Of a stretch of DNA of 64,000 nt, positions 16,498-24,941 are shown piece by piece (the stretch's first letter is position 1; each line of letters begins with the position of its first letter). The translations under genes were made by a program, and so were the position numbers. This stretch comes from Cryobacterium inferilacus (GTDB lineage Bacteria; Actinomycetota; Actinomycetes; Actinomycetales; Microbacteriaceae): positions 62,001 through 126,000 of the forward strand of contig NZ_JAIEUL010000002.1 of the NCBI RefSeq assembly GCF_019599185.1, in the 5' to 3' direction. The notes beneath the pieces were generated by a model that saw nothing but the letters and a program-made list of their open reading frames with translations, did no database searches and had not been told where the DNA came from.

Positions 16498-17571
16498 TCA
16501 GCGTTCGGCCGGGATGGCCGCCGAGCCGCGGATGATCAGCCGGGCGGCGGGGAGTTCGACGTCGTCGGCGTGACCGGTGCGGATGAGGGTGAGGAGGGTG
16601 GTCGCGGCCGCGCGGCCCCAGACCATGGGGGTCGCGCCCACCGTGGTGAGCGCGGGGTAGACGTACCGGGCGAATTCGATGTCGTCGAATCCGGTGATCG
16701 AGACGTCGTCCGGCACGCGTACGCCCAGCTCCTGGGCCACGCCGATGCCGGCGATGGCCATCGGGTCGTTGGCGAAGACGATGGCGGTGGGCGGTTCGCT
16801 CTGGCGCAGCAGCCGACGGGTGGCGTCCGCTCCGGCGGCGATCGAGAAGTCGGTGTCGACGACCTGACCGTCGCCGAGGCCGGCGTCGCGCATGGCGGCG
16901 GTGAAGGCGTCCCTGCGCCGGTTGCCGTGCAACATGGCGGCGCTGCCGGCCACGTGGGCGATACGGCGGTGTCCGAGGGCGACCAGGTGACGCACCGATT
17001 CACGGATGCCCTCGGTGTCGTCGATCGACACCGCCGGGAACGGGCTGGGCTGGTCGGGGCGGCCGAGGGTGACGGCGGGCAGCCCGAGTTCGGCCAGGCA
17101 GGGGATGCGGACGTCGTCCTGGCGCAGGTCGCTGACGAAGACCCCGTCGACCCGGCCGTCCGACACGAGGGTGCGGTAGGTGGCCAGCTCGGTCGACGAA
17201 TCGGGAACCACGCTGAGCACCAGGGCGAGACCCTCCGGGGCGAGGATGGTCTCCACGCCGGCGATGAACGAGGTGAAGAACGGGTCGGACCCGAGCACCT
17301 CGGGGTCGCGGGCGATGACCAGACCGAGCGCGAAGGACCGCTTGGAGGACAGCGACCGCGCCCGCAGAGACGGCGTCCAGCCCAAGGCGCCGGCGACCTG
17401 CAGGATGCGCGTGCGCGTCTCAGCGGACACTCCGGGCCGGTCGTTGAGGGCGAAGGAGACGAGGCCCTTGCTGACGCCGGCCTCACGGGCCACGTCGGCG
17501 ATCGTGACCCGACTGGATTCCGAGACCTGGTCCGTGCTCGCGTCCATGTTCGAGTTCGAGCTCGAGTCCAT
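16498..17571 (-). CDS. LacI-family transcriptional regulator of the GH130 sugar operon
   Basis: Repressor of 357 residues. The helix-turn-helix VTIADVAREAGVSKGLVSFA lies near residues 22-41, then the hinge region and a periplasmic-binding-like sugar sensor (SIDDTEGIRESVRHLVALGH; ending in SITGFDDIEFARYVYP). ATG 17571 has GAGGAGG 6-12 nt upstream and is preferred over a start at 17637. It is the first gene of the leftward operon and probably controls itself: two CCGG-centred operator-like sites lie 48-80 bp upstream. The inducer is presumably the imported sugar or a product of it. Confidence 0.92.
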   Translation of the reverse strand: MDSSSNSNMDASTDQVSESSRVTIADVAREAGVSKGLVSFALNDRPGVSAETRTRILQVAGALGWTPSLRARSLSSKRSFALGLVIARDPEVLGSDPFFTSFIAGVETILAPEGLALVLSVVPDSSTELATYRTLVSDGRVDGVFVSDLRQDDVRIPCLAELGLPAVTLGRPDQPSPFPAVSIDDTEGIRESVRHLVALGHRRIAHVAGSAAMLHGNRRRDAFTAAMRDAGLGDGQVVDTDFSIAAGADATRRLLRQSEPPTAIVFANDPMAIAGIGVAQELGVRVPDDVSITGFDDIEFARYVYPALTTVGATPMVWGRAAATTLLTLIRTGHADDVELPAARLIIRGSAAIPAER

Positions 17572-17618
17572 GGGGGCCTCCTCATTGATGGCGATCCGGT
17601 TCGGCCACATTCGCCGCC

Positions 17619-17651
17619 TTAACCGGTTTAGGCACAATCTATACCGGTTTA
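17619..17651 (-). promoter_or_regulatory. Twin LacI-type operators upstream of lacI
   Basis: TTAACCGGTTTA (17619-17630) and TATACCGGTTTA (17640-17651) are near-palindromes around CCGG, 21 bp apart centre to centre, thus on the same DNA face. LacI-family sites typically have a central CG. The spacing and location fit autoregulation. Confidence 0.65.
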
Positions 17652-17723
17652 GGACGCCGCGTCAAGAAGTATTCCCGCGCCTGCCCGTCCGGCCGCGCCC
17701 CTGACGCCGGGCGCCGCGCCAGG

Positions 17724-17792
17724 TTGACTGTTCCCGGTGCGGACATCTGCGTCCGGTGTGCCGGGCGCAGAAGTCCGATTCGGCAACAGTTG
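17724..17792. repeat. Two-tier palindromic element, copy 2 (inverted relative to copy 1)
   Basis: The inner arms GGACATCTGCGTCCGG (17741-17756) and CCGGGCGCAGAAGTCC (17761-17776) pair at 14 of 16 positions around a TGTG loop; outer ACTGTT (17727-17732) pairs with AACAGT (17785-17790). Its reverse complement aligns along its whole length with the element at 12021-12088. It lies between the lacI promoter and the divergent membrane-protein gene. Confidence 0.88.
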
Positions 17793-17850
17793 CCCGCCTC
17801 GGCCGGCGGCCTTGAGCAGCAGGATGCGTGAGCCTAGGGTGATCTGCACC

Positions 17851-19317
17851 ATGGACTGGTTCGCTACGGGGGACTACGACATCGCGCGCGAGATCCTGCA
17901 GCGGGGCATCGCCGCGATCTTCCTGATCGCCTTCGTGTCGGCCCTCAACCAGTTCCCGGCGTTGCTCGGCGACACCGGCCTGCTCCCGGTGCGGCGGTTC
18001 ACGGCGGTGGTGCCCTTCAGACGGGCGCCGAGCCTGTTCCACTGGCGCTACTCCGACCGGATGCTGCGCCTGGTCGCCGGCCTCGGCGCCGGCCTGTCCG
18101 CGACCGTGCTTCTCGGCCTGCCCCAACTCGGGCCGGCCTGGCTGCCGATGCTCGTCTTCCTGCTGCTCTTCGCGGCCTATCTCTCGATCGTGAACGTCGG
18201 CCAGACCTTCTACTCCTTCGGCTGGGAGAGCCTGCTGGTCGAGGCCGGGTTCGTCGTCGCGTTCCTCGGCTCCACCGCCGTGGCCACCCCGATTCCGGTG
18301 CTGCTGTTCCTGCGCTGGCTGGTGTTCAGGCTCGAGTTCGGCGCTGGACTGATCAAGCTCCGCGGCGGCCGCGAATGGCGGGACCTCACCGCGCTGTACT
18401 ACCACCACGAAACCCAGCCGATGCCCAACCCGGTGAGCTGGTTCGTGCACCACCTGCCACGCTGGTTCCACCGGGGTGAGGTGCTCGGCAACCACGCGGT
18501 GCAGCTCGGACTGCCCGTGCTGCTGTTCGCTCCGCAGCCGGTGGCGTCGATCGCCGCAGGCCTGATCGTGCTCAGCCAACTCTGGCTCGTGCTCACCGGT
18601 AATTTCGCCTGGCTCAACTGGATCACCATCGTGCTGGCCGCCGCGGCCGTCGACGACGCCTCCTTCCACTGGCTGGGCGGGCTGGTCGTTCCAGGGCCGC
18701 GGGATGCGCCCGCCGCCGCGCCGGGGGAGCCGCCGCTCTGGTTCGTGGTCACCGTGCTCGCCGTGACGACGCTGCTGCTGGTGCTCAGTTACTGGCCGGC
18801 GCGCAACCTGCTGCGCCGGCGCCAGCTGATGAACGCGAGCTTCAACCCGTTCCACCTGGTGAACGCCTACGGCGCGTTCGGCACCGTCACCAAGGAACGC
18901 TTCGAGGTGATCGTGGAAGGCAGTGACACGGGCGACCCCGACCCCACGGCCTGGCGGGCCTACGAGTTCCGAGGCAAACCCGGCGACCCCACCCGGCTGC
19001 CCGGGCAGTTCGCGCCCTATCACCTGCGTCTGGATTGGCTGATGTGGTTCCTGGCCCTCGGCTCACGGGACACACACTGGTTCGAGATGTTTCTCGCTCG
19101 ACTGCTGCAGGGCGATCCGGCGACCCTGCGGATGCTCGCCCACAACCCGTTTCCCGCGCATCCGCCCCGCTATCTGCGGGCCCGGCTGTTTCGCTACCGG
19201 TTCAGCACACCCGCAGAGCGCCGGGCCGAGAAGGTCTGGTGGGTGCGCACCGAGGTCGGCACCCTGGTGCCGCCGGTGACGCTGCCGGCCGACCCGGTGA
19301 CGGCCGCCGACGAGTGA
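17851..19317 (+). CDS. Lipase maturation factor (LMF1) family membrane protein
   Basis: A 488-residue integral membrane protein whose bacterial relatives carry the LMF1 name; the vertebrate protein helps lipases fold in the endoplasmic reticulum, and the bacterial role is unknown. Several hydrophobic helices occupy about residues 20-320 (for example AAIFLIAFVSALNQFPALL), with conserved RLEFGAGLIKLRGGREWRDL near 155-175 and a soluble C-terminal domain containing VNAYGAFGTVTKERFEVIVEG. I chose ATG 17851 because the upstream frame runs through the palindrome; TAGGGT lies 10 nt before it. Divergent from the lacI operon. Confidence 0.82.
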   Translation: MDWFATGDYDIAREILQRGIAAIFLIAFVSALNQFPALLGDTGLLPVRRFTAVVPFRRAPSLFHWRYSDRMLRLVAGLGAGLSATVLLGLPQLGPAWLPMLVFLLLFAAYLSIVNVGQTFYSFGWESLLVEAGFVVAFLGSTAVATPIPVLLFLRWLVFRLEFGAGLIKLRGGREWRDLTALYYHHETQPMPNPVSWFVHHLPRWFHRGEVLGNHAVQLGLPVLLFAPQPVASIAAGLIVLSQLWLVLTGNFAWLNWITIVLAAAAVDDASFHWLGGLVVPGPRDAPAAAPGEPPLWFVVTVLAVTTLLLVLSYWPARNLLRRRQLMNASFNPFHLVNAYGAFGTVTKERFEVIVEGSDTGDPDPTAWRAYEFRGKPGDPTRLPGQFAPYHLRLDWLMWFLALGSRDTHWFEMFLARLLQGDPATLRMLAHNPFPAHPPRYLRARLFRYRFSTPAERRAEKVWWVRTEVGTLVPPVTLPADPVTAADE

Positions 19318-19356
19318 GTGCGCACGCGGCCGACGCCAGGCCGGCCGGAGCGCGGC

Positions 19357-19725
19357 TCAGCGACCGCGCAGCTCTTCCATCTCCCGGCGTTCCCGCTTGG
19401 TGGGCCGGCCGGCGCCGCGGTCGCGCATCGGTACCAGCGCCACCTCTTCGCGCGGGGGCGGTGGCGGGGTGTTGTCGACGAAGCACTCGGCGGCCACACT
19501 CGGGCCCACCCGTTTGACGATGATTCGCGCGACCACGAGCACCCGGTCGAAACCGTTGGCACGGATGCGCACCTCGTCGCCGGGTTTGATCGACTGGGCG
19601 GACTTGGCCCGTTCGCCGTTCACCCGAACGTGCCCGGCCCGGCAGGCGGCGGTGGCCTGCGAGCGGGTCTTGTACATCCGCACCGCCCAGGCCCAGCTGT
19701 CCACCCTGGCGCTGTGCAATTCCAT
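19357..19725 (-). CDS. S4-domain RNA-binding protein (Hsp15-like)
   Basis: A 122-residue protein with an S4 RNA-binding fold near residues 8-55 (RVDSWAWAVRMYKTRSQATA, then CRAGHVRVNGERAKSAQSI), a linker with five prolines and a basic tail (RPTKRERREMEELRGR). Hsp15 relatives bind free 50S subunits carrying stalled peptidyl-tRNA; function here is by family only. The ATG is preceded at 6 nt by TAGAGT with no Shine-Dalgarno, so translation is probably leaderless. It lies between two unrelated genes on a convergent border. Confidence 0.85.
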   Translation of the reverse strand: MELHSARVDSWAWAVRMYKTRSQATAACRAGHVRVNGERAKSAQSIKPGDEVRIRANGFDRVLVVARIIVKRVGPSVAAECFVDNTPPPPPREEVALVPMRDRGAGRPTKRERREMEELRGR

Positions 19726-19731
19726 GCCTCG

Positions 19732-19737
19732 ACTCTA
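19732..19737 (-). promoter_or_regulatory. -10-like hexamer TAGAGT, leaderless start of the S4 gene
   Basis: TAGAGT ends 6 nt before the ATG at 19725; no RBS fits in between. Confidence 0.5.
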
Positions 19738-19768
19738 CGCGGCCGGCGGCATCAGGTGAACCTGCCGA

Positions 19769-20683
19769 TCAGCCCAGCAGCACCCAGGCGATGAGCAGCA
19801 TGGTGACCAGGAACCCGGTGAGGAAGTTCAGCCGGAGGAACCGTTTCCAACCGTTGTTGGCGCGTTCGGAGTCCGCGTCGCTGACCGACCGGTACGGCCA
19901 GGCGGCCAGGATGTATGGGATGACGAGCAGAGCGGCGAGCGGCCCCGGCCAGTCAGTGACCAGCATCAGCAGCCCGGCCAGCAGCCAGAATCCGATCGCC
20001 AGGCGCACGGTCGCCGCGGCGCCGAACGCCGTCGCGATCGAGCTGATGCCGCCCTGCCGGTCTGGCTCGACATCCTGCACGGCCCCGAAGGCGTGGCTGG
20101 CGACGCCCCAGAAGAAGAAGGCCGTCAGCAGGGCAACGAGCTCCGGGGTGACCAGGGCTCCCGCGACGGCGAGGCCGTACACGGCCGGGCTGACGAAGTG
20201 CACGCTCGAGGTGACGGAGTCGAGCACCGGTCGTTCCTTGAAGCGCAGCCGGGGTGCGGAGTACGCGACCACGGCGAACAGGCTGGCGGCCAGCACGACC
20301 CACGACGAGGGGTTGAGGCCGGCCAAGACGAGCATCAGCACCAGCACGGGCGCGGCGGTCGCCACCCCGGAGACCAGCACGATCCGGTGCATGCCCGGAT
20401 CGAGCATGGCGCCCTCTACCCCGCCCTTGCGGGGGTTGCGCAGGTCGGACTCGTAGTCGAAGACGTCGTTGATGCCGTACATCAGCAGGTTGTACGGGAT
20501 CAGGAAGAACAGCGTGCCCACGACGAGCAGGGCATCCACCCGGCCCGTTGTCACGACGTAGGCGGCGGCGAACGGGAACGCCGTATTGATCCAGCTGAGC
20601 GGCCGGGAGGACAGCAGAACCTGCCGAACCGTGTGGCCGACTCCGCTCGACGAGGATGCCTGCGGGGGAAGTGCCTCGGTCAT
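19769..20683 (-). CDS. crtEb: Lycopene elongase / UbiA-family prenyltransferase
   Basis: Membrane prenyltransferase that adds C5 units to lycopene, giving the C50 flavuxanthin type skeleton. Of 304 residues with about eight helices, it has the Asp-rich motif NDVFDYESD near residues 71-79 and the second one DVEPDRQ near 205, the two Mg-diphosphate sites of UbiA enzymes. It is the last gene of the operon and overlaps crtYf by 4 bp. The name rests on the cluster of crtYe, crtYf and crtI; isolated UbiA proteins could have other substrates. Confidence 0.9.
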   Translation of the reverse strand: MTEALPPQASSSSGVGHTVRQVLLSSRPLSWINTAFPFAAAYVVTTGRVDALLVVGTLFFLIPYNLLMYGINDVFDYESDLRNPRKGGVEGAMLDPGMHRIVLVSGVATAAPVLVLMLVLAGLNPSSWVVLAASLFAVVAYSAPRLRFKERPVLDSVTSSVHFVSPAVYGLAVAGALVTPELVALLTAFFFWGVASHAFGAVQDVEPDRQGGISSIATAFGAAATVRLAIGFWLLAGLLMLVTDWPGPLAALLVIPYILAAWPYRSVSDADSERANNGWKRFLRLNFLTGFLVTMLLIAWVLLG

Positions 20684-21045
20684 GCGTCCTGTCCTTCTGC
20701 GGGTCGTGCGGGGTGTGCCGTACCGCGTCCACCTGCTGCCCGCGGAGTGTCGCCGCCGAGCAGCGCCCAGACGGCAGGCAGCAGCAGCGCCGCGGCCACC
20801 GGATAGGCGAAGTCTTCCACGGGGGCGATCCCGACGAACGCCCCGTTGATCAGGGCCGGATCGTAGGCGACGAGTCCCACCCCGATCATGATGTTATCGA
20901 AGACGGCGGTGAGCACCAGAACGGCGGCCAGGGCGAGGGCGGATGCCGCGTACAGACGTCCGGCGGCCGGCCGCCGCCACAGCGCCACGGCGGCCGCTGC
21001 CACCGCGAGGCCGAGGAAGATCGTGTTGAGCTCGAGGTAGTTCAC
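20680..21045 (-). CDS. crtYf: C50 carotenoid cyclase subunit CrtYf
   Basis: One half of the heterodimeric lycopene-cyclase-like enzyme that closes the end rings of C50 carotenoids. It has 121 residues, three predicted membrane helices and the family segment VGIAPVEDFAYPVAAALLLP near residues 70-90 with the Pro-x-Glu core. Overlaps crtYe and crtEb by 4 bp on either side. The ring type (epsilon, gamma or beta) cannot be read from the sequence by eye. Confidence 0.88.
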   Translation of the reverse strand: MNYLELNTIFLGLAVAAAAVALWRRPAAGRLYAASALALAAVLVLTAVFDNIMIGVGLVAYDPALINGAFVGIAPVEDFAYPVAAALLLPAVWALLGGDTPRAAGGRGTAHPARPAEGQDA

Positions 21046-21368
21046 GCGGGCCGCCGCCTCTCCAGGAGCATCCGTGCGCCCTGCAACGCATTCATGAACA
21101 GGTAGCAGAGGAACGTGAGAAAGAAGACCTCTTCGATGGGCAGCTCCGGGGCCACCTGCAGCCCGGTCATGAACGCCGTCTGGCCGCGATAGAAGATCCC
21201 GGCCATGATGCCGAGCACGTCCCAGGCCAGGAAGAACAGCACCCCGACACCGAGCACGACGGCCGCGGCGCGCGGCGCGCGCCAGAAGAACAGGCCGAAC
21301 CGACGGTCGAGCACGACCATGCCGGTCAGGGAGACCAGCAGGGCGAGCAGATAGGCGAAACCGAGCAT
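21042..21368 (-). CDS. crtYe: C50 carotenoid cyclase subunit CrtYe
   Basis: Other half of the cyclase, 108 residues with three hydrophobic helices (MLGFAYLLALLVSLTGMVVL; AAAVVLGVGVLFFLAWDVLG; EVFFLTFLCYLFMNALQG) and the conserved ELPIEEVFF near residues 80-88. The ATG at 21368 shares one base with the crtI stop (TGATG), and the 5' extension of the frame is antisense to crtI, so this start is firm. Works with CrtYf. Confidence 0.88.
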   Translation of the reverse strand: MLGFAYLLALLVSLTGMVVLDRRFGLFFWRAPRAAAVVLGVGVLFFLAWDVLGIMAGIFYRGQTAFMTGLQVAPELPIEEVFFLTFLCYLFMNALQGARMLLERRRPA

Positions 21369-22987
21369 CAGCGCAGAACGGCGGCCAGGGGCTCGGGGAG
21401 GGGACCCGTGCTCACGTCGCCACGAATCCGCTTGAGCAGGATCTCGGCACTGATCAGGCACATCGGCAGGCCGATCCCGGGAATGGTGCTGCCGCCGGCG
21501 TAGTAGAGCCCGTCGATGTGCGCGGAGACATTGGTGCCGCGGAAGAACGCGCTCTGCTTGAGCGTGTGCGCAGGTCCCAGCGCGCCGCCCTTCCAGGAGT
21601 TGAGGTCGTCGGCGAAGTCGGCCGGCCCGATGGTGCGGCGCACCACGATCCGCTCGGCGAGGTCGGGGATCCCTGCCCACTCGGCGAGCTGCCCGATCGC
21701 GGCATCCGCGATGCCCTCGACGGTGGCCGAGCCGGCCCCGTCGATGCCGCCGTGACCGATGCCGGTGTCCGCCGGCACCGGGATGAGCAGGAACATGTTG
21801 CTGGAGCCGTCTGGGGCGACGCCTGGATCTGTCGCGCTGGGCAGGCAGGCGTAGAACGACGCCGGGTTCGGCACCGAGGTCTCCGTGCCGAAGATGCGGT
21901 CGAAGTTGTCGGCCCAGTCCTCGGTGAAGAACAGGGTGTGGTGGGCGAGCTTGGGCAGGTCACCGCTCACGCCCAGCAGCACCAGCACGGCACCGGGGCC
22001 TGAGGTGCGCTTCTGCCACCAGCGCTCGGGGTAGGTCTGTTTCGCGGGCTCGACGAGTTCGGTCTCGGTGTGGTGCAGATCGGCGGCGGAGACCACCAGA
22101 TCGGCATCCAGCCGCACGGTGTCCCCGGCGGCGTTGGTGTAGGTCACACCCTCGACGGGCGCCTTGGCACGCCGGCCGGCCGGGGTGGAACCGGAGCGAA
22201 TCGCCTGCACGGTCGCACCGGTCTCAATGGTGACGCCGGCCGCACGGGCCAGGTCCACGATGCTCTCGATCAGCCGGGTGAACCCGCCCTGCGGGTAGAG
22301 CACGCCGTCGGCCAGGTCGAGGTGGCTCATCAGGTGGTACATCGACGGGGTGCGGTCGGGCGAGGAGCCCAGGAAGACGGCCGGGTAACCGAGGATCTGG
22401 CGGATGCGCGGGTCACGGAAGTAGCCGGCGACGAACCTGTCCAACGGCTGCAGCAGGAGCCGGCCGAGCCGGCCCATCCGGGAGAGCACATCACGCACGA
22501 GCAGGGGCTTGAACGACGCGAAGCTCGTGTACAGAAACCTGTCCACGGCCATGTCATAGGTCTCCTTGGCACTGGCCAGGTACTTCTCCAACTGTGCGCC
22601 TGCACCGGGTTCCAGGCTGTCGAACAGACGGATGTTGTCGGCCTTTTCGGCGCGAACGTCAACGGGTTCCTGGTCGGACTCGAAGAACACCCGGTAGCCG
22701 GGGTCGAGCCGGGTGAGCTGCAGTTGCTCGGCCGCGCTCGTGCCCATCAGCCGGTAGAAGTGCTCGAACACCTCGGGCATGAGGTACCAGGACGGACCGG
22801 TTTCGAAGCGGAAGCCCTCGGATTCCCAGAAGCCGGCCCGGCCGCCGAGGGTGTCGTGAGCCTCGAGCAGGGTGACCTGGTGCCCCTCCCTGGCCAGGAG
22901 CGCCGCGCTGGCCAGCCCGGCGATGCCCCCACCGATCACGACGGTTCTGGTAGCGGTACCGGTCACGGGGCCACTCACTTGCGCCAC
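21368..22987 (-). CDS. crtI: Phytoene desaturase CrtI
   Basis: FAD-dependent desaturase that turns phytoene into lycopene. The dinucleotide motif VVIGGGIAGLASAALLAREG is at residues 16-35 and the C-terminal carotenoid-desaturase signature GLYYAGGSTIPGIGLPMCLI is near 490-510. At 539 residues it is full length. The start lies 13 bp inside the end of crtB; a later start would cut the FAD motif, so this one is likely. Product feeds CrtEb. Confidence 0.95.
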   Translation of the reverse strand: MAQVSGPVTGTATRTVVIGGGIAGLASAALLAREGHQVTLLEAHDTLGGRAGFWESEGFRFETGPSWYLMPEVFEHFYRLMGTSAAEQLQLTRLDPGYRVFFESDQEPVDVRAEKADNIRLFDSLEPGAGAQLEKYLASAKETYDMAVDRFLYTSFASFKPLLVRDVLSRMGRLGRLLLQPLDRFVAGYFRDPRIRQILGYPAVFLGSSPDRTPSMYHLMSHLDLADGVLYPQGGFTRLIESIVDLARAAGVTIETGATVQAIRSGSTPAGRRAKAPVEGVTYTNAAGDTVRLDADLVVSAADLHHTETELVEPAKQTYPERWWQKRTSGPGAVLVLLGVSGDLPKLAHHTLFFTEDWADNFDRIFGTETSVPNPASFYACLPSATDPGVAPDGSSNMFLLIPVPADTGIGHGGIDGAGSATVEGIADAAIGQLAEWAGIPDLAERIVVRRTIGPADFADDLNSWKGGALGPAHTLKQSAFFRGTNVSAHIDGLYYAGGSTIPGIGLPMCLISAEILLKRIRGDVSTGPLPEPLAAVLR

Positions 22988-23898
22988 GCCTGCGGGCCGA
23001 GCGAGGACGAGAGGGCGATCATGAGTTTCTCCGGATCCGGCACCCGGACACGGGTGCTCATCAATTCCTGGGCGGGTGTTTCCCGCAGTTTCGCAGACAA
23101 CCGGGCAAACAACCGGTGGGCCGCCGTCACGGCGCGTCGGCTGCCGGACGGCAGCAGGGGAAGCACCCGTTCGGCGGCCGCGAGGTCTGCGTCCATGTCG
23201 TCGAGCAGCACGGTCTTCTGCGCGTCGGTGAGGCGGGTGAGATCGACGCCGGGGAAGTAGTTGCGACCGAGCGCATCCCGGTCGGCGGCCAGGTCACGCA
23301 GGAAGTTGACCTTCTGGAAGGCGGCGCCCAGACTGCGGGCGCCGTGCTCGAGCACCGCGACCTGTTCGGGTGAGCGCGGAGAGTCGTGCAGGAAGCTGCG
23401 CAGGCACATCAGCCCGACCACCTCGGCGGAGCCATAGATGTACTCCGCGACGCTGGCGGTCGTGAACGGCGCCGGGTCAAGGTCGCGGCGCATCGAGGCG
23501 AAGAACGGTCGGGTGAGTGCGGGATCGATGTTCACCCGCCTGGCGGTCGTGGCGAAGGCGTGCACGATGAGATTGGTGCTGAAACCGCGTGCCATGGCGC
23601 GCTCGGTTTCGGTTTCGAGGTCGTCGAGGAGTTCACGTTGACCGGCCAGGTCGATGCCGGCCTCGCTCGCGGCGCCGTCGACGATCTCGTCCGCGATGCG
23701 CACGAGGGCGTAGATGGTGCGCACGTCCTCCCGCACGCCGGGGTTGAGCAGCCGGGCGGCGAGTCCGAACGAGGTGGAGTAGTGGCCGATCACGGTCGTG
23801 GCGCTGGCCACGGCGGCTGCGTCGTAGGTGCCCAGGGTGGTCGGCAGCAACCCATCGGTCGGTGCGCTGGGTCGGGGGTGGGCGGTGTCGCGGCTCAT
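22975..23898 (-). CDS. crtB: Phytoene synthase CrtB
   Basis: Condenses two geranylgeranyl diphosphates to phytoene. The 307-residue protein has the first Asp-rich region VRIADEIVD near residues 70-78, the family signature GSAEVVGLMCLRSF near 150-163 and the second FQKVNFLRDLAADRDALGR near 190-210. ATG 23898 overlaps the crtE stop by 4 bp; longer readings of the frame are antisense to crtE. The order crtE-crtB-crtI matches the pathway order. Confidence 0.95.
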   Translation of the reverse strand: MSRDTAHPRPSAPTDGLLPTTLGTYDAAAVASATTVIGHYSTSFGLAARLLNPGVREDVRTIYALVRIADEIVDGAASEAGIDLAGQRELLDDLETETERAMARGFSTNLIVHAFATTARRVNIDPALTRPFFASMRRDLDPAPFTTASVAEYIYGSAEVVGLMCLRSFLHDSPRSPEQVAVLEHGARSLGAAFQKVNFLRDLAADRDALGRNYFPGVDLTRLTDAQKTVLLDDMDADLAAAERVLPLLPSGSRRAVTAAHRLFARLSAKLRETPAQELMSTRVRVPDPEKLMIALSSSLGPQAWRK

Positions 23899-24941
23899 TT
23901 GATGCGGCTGACGGCGCTGGACGCCAGCTGGGTCAACGTGGTGCGCAGCTCGGCGGGAACGGCGGGGATCTGCAGCGCCTCGACGGCGCGGCGGGCGTAT
24001 TCGCGGGCGAGGCCGTCGGCGGTGTCCGACGCCCCGCAGTCGCGCAGGTGGGTGCGCACGGTGTCGGCCTCCGCCTCGGTGAGGTCGGCCTTGCCGACGA
24101 AGGGTGCGATCATCGGCCACCGGTCGGTGGACCCGGCGTGCGCGATGAGGGCGGTCTGCTTGCCCTCGCGGAGGTCGGCGAGGGTGCTCTTGCCGGTGGC
24201 CGCGGAGTCGCCGAAGACCCCGAGCAGGTCGTCGGTGAGCTGGAAGGCCACGCCGATCAGCCGGCCGAATCGGCCGAGCGCGTCGATGGCCTCCTCAGGG
24301 GCGCCGGCCAGTACGGCGCCGGCCTGCAGCGGAGCCTCGAAGGAGTAGATGGCGGTCTTGTGCTCGAGGGTGGTGACGACCTGCTCGATCGTGAGCGGTG
24401 TAGAGCTGACGGTGTTGGTCACATCGGCCAGTTCGCCGGCCGCGGACACGAAGACCGCCCGGTCGAGCAGGTCGAGCAGCCGGCCGCGCAAACCGGCAGG
24501 CACCGGCAGCAGGGCGAGCGCGCGGTGCGCCTCGCTGAGCGCCAGGTCGCCGGCGAGGATGGCGGCGGTCGCGGCCCACGCTTCGGCCTGCCCGGTGCCG
24601 GCGCCGTGCGCGATCGCCCGCTCGGTGAACCGGCCGGCGATGTTGGCCATGCCGCGGCGCGACAGGTCACGGTCGATGACGTCGTCGTGGATGAGGAAGG
24701 CCGTGTGCAGGAGCTCGAAGCTCACCGCGACGGGCGTGGACAGGGTGTGGTCTGTGCCACCGAAGCCGTCGTATGCGGCGAGCACGAGGGCCGGTCGCAC
24801 CCGCTTGCCGCCGCGGCTGGCCTGGTCCAGTGCGTCCCAGAGCGCCACATAGTGCTCGCCGTAATCGCTCGCGCGCAGGCGTGCCGCCGCGAAGAATCGG
24901 TGCAGTTCGGTTTCGACGCCCAGCGTCGCGATTTCATGCAC
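23895..24941 (-). CDS. crtE: Geranylgeranyl diphosphate synthase CrtE / IdsA type
   Basis: All-trans polyprenyl diphosphate synthase supplying GGPP to CrtB. Has both Asp-rich motifs: DDVIDRD near residues 88-94 and DDLLGVFGD near 240-248, plus the GGKRVRPALV region near 45. GTG 24941 is preferred since GGAG lies 8 nt upstream and it overlaps the end of idi by 8 bp; a GTG at 24959 has no RBS. About 348 residues. A second, divergent synthase of the same family lies at 51.4-52.5 kb, so this one is specific to carotenoids by context. Confidence 0.92.
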   Translation of the reverse strand: MHEIATLGVETELHRFFAAARLRASDYGEHYVALWDALDQASRGGKRVRPALVLAAYDGFGGTDHTLSTPVAVSFELLHTAFLIHDDVIDRDLSRRGMANIAGRFTERAIAHGAGTGQAEAWAATAAILAGDLALSEAHRALALLPVPAGLRGRLLDLLDRAVFVSAAGELADVTNTVSSTPLTIEQVVTTLEHKTAIYSFEAPLQAGAVLAGAPEEAIDALGRFGRLIGVAFQLTDDLLGVFGDSAATGKSTLADLREGKQTALIAHAGSTDRWPMIAPFVGKADLTEAEADTVRTHLRDCGASDTADGLAREYARRAVEALQIPAVPAELRTTLTQLASSAVSRIK

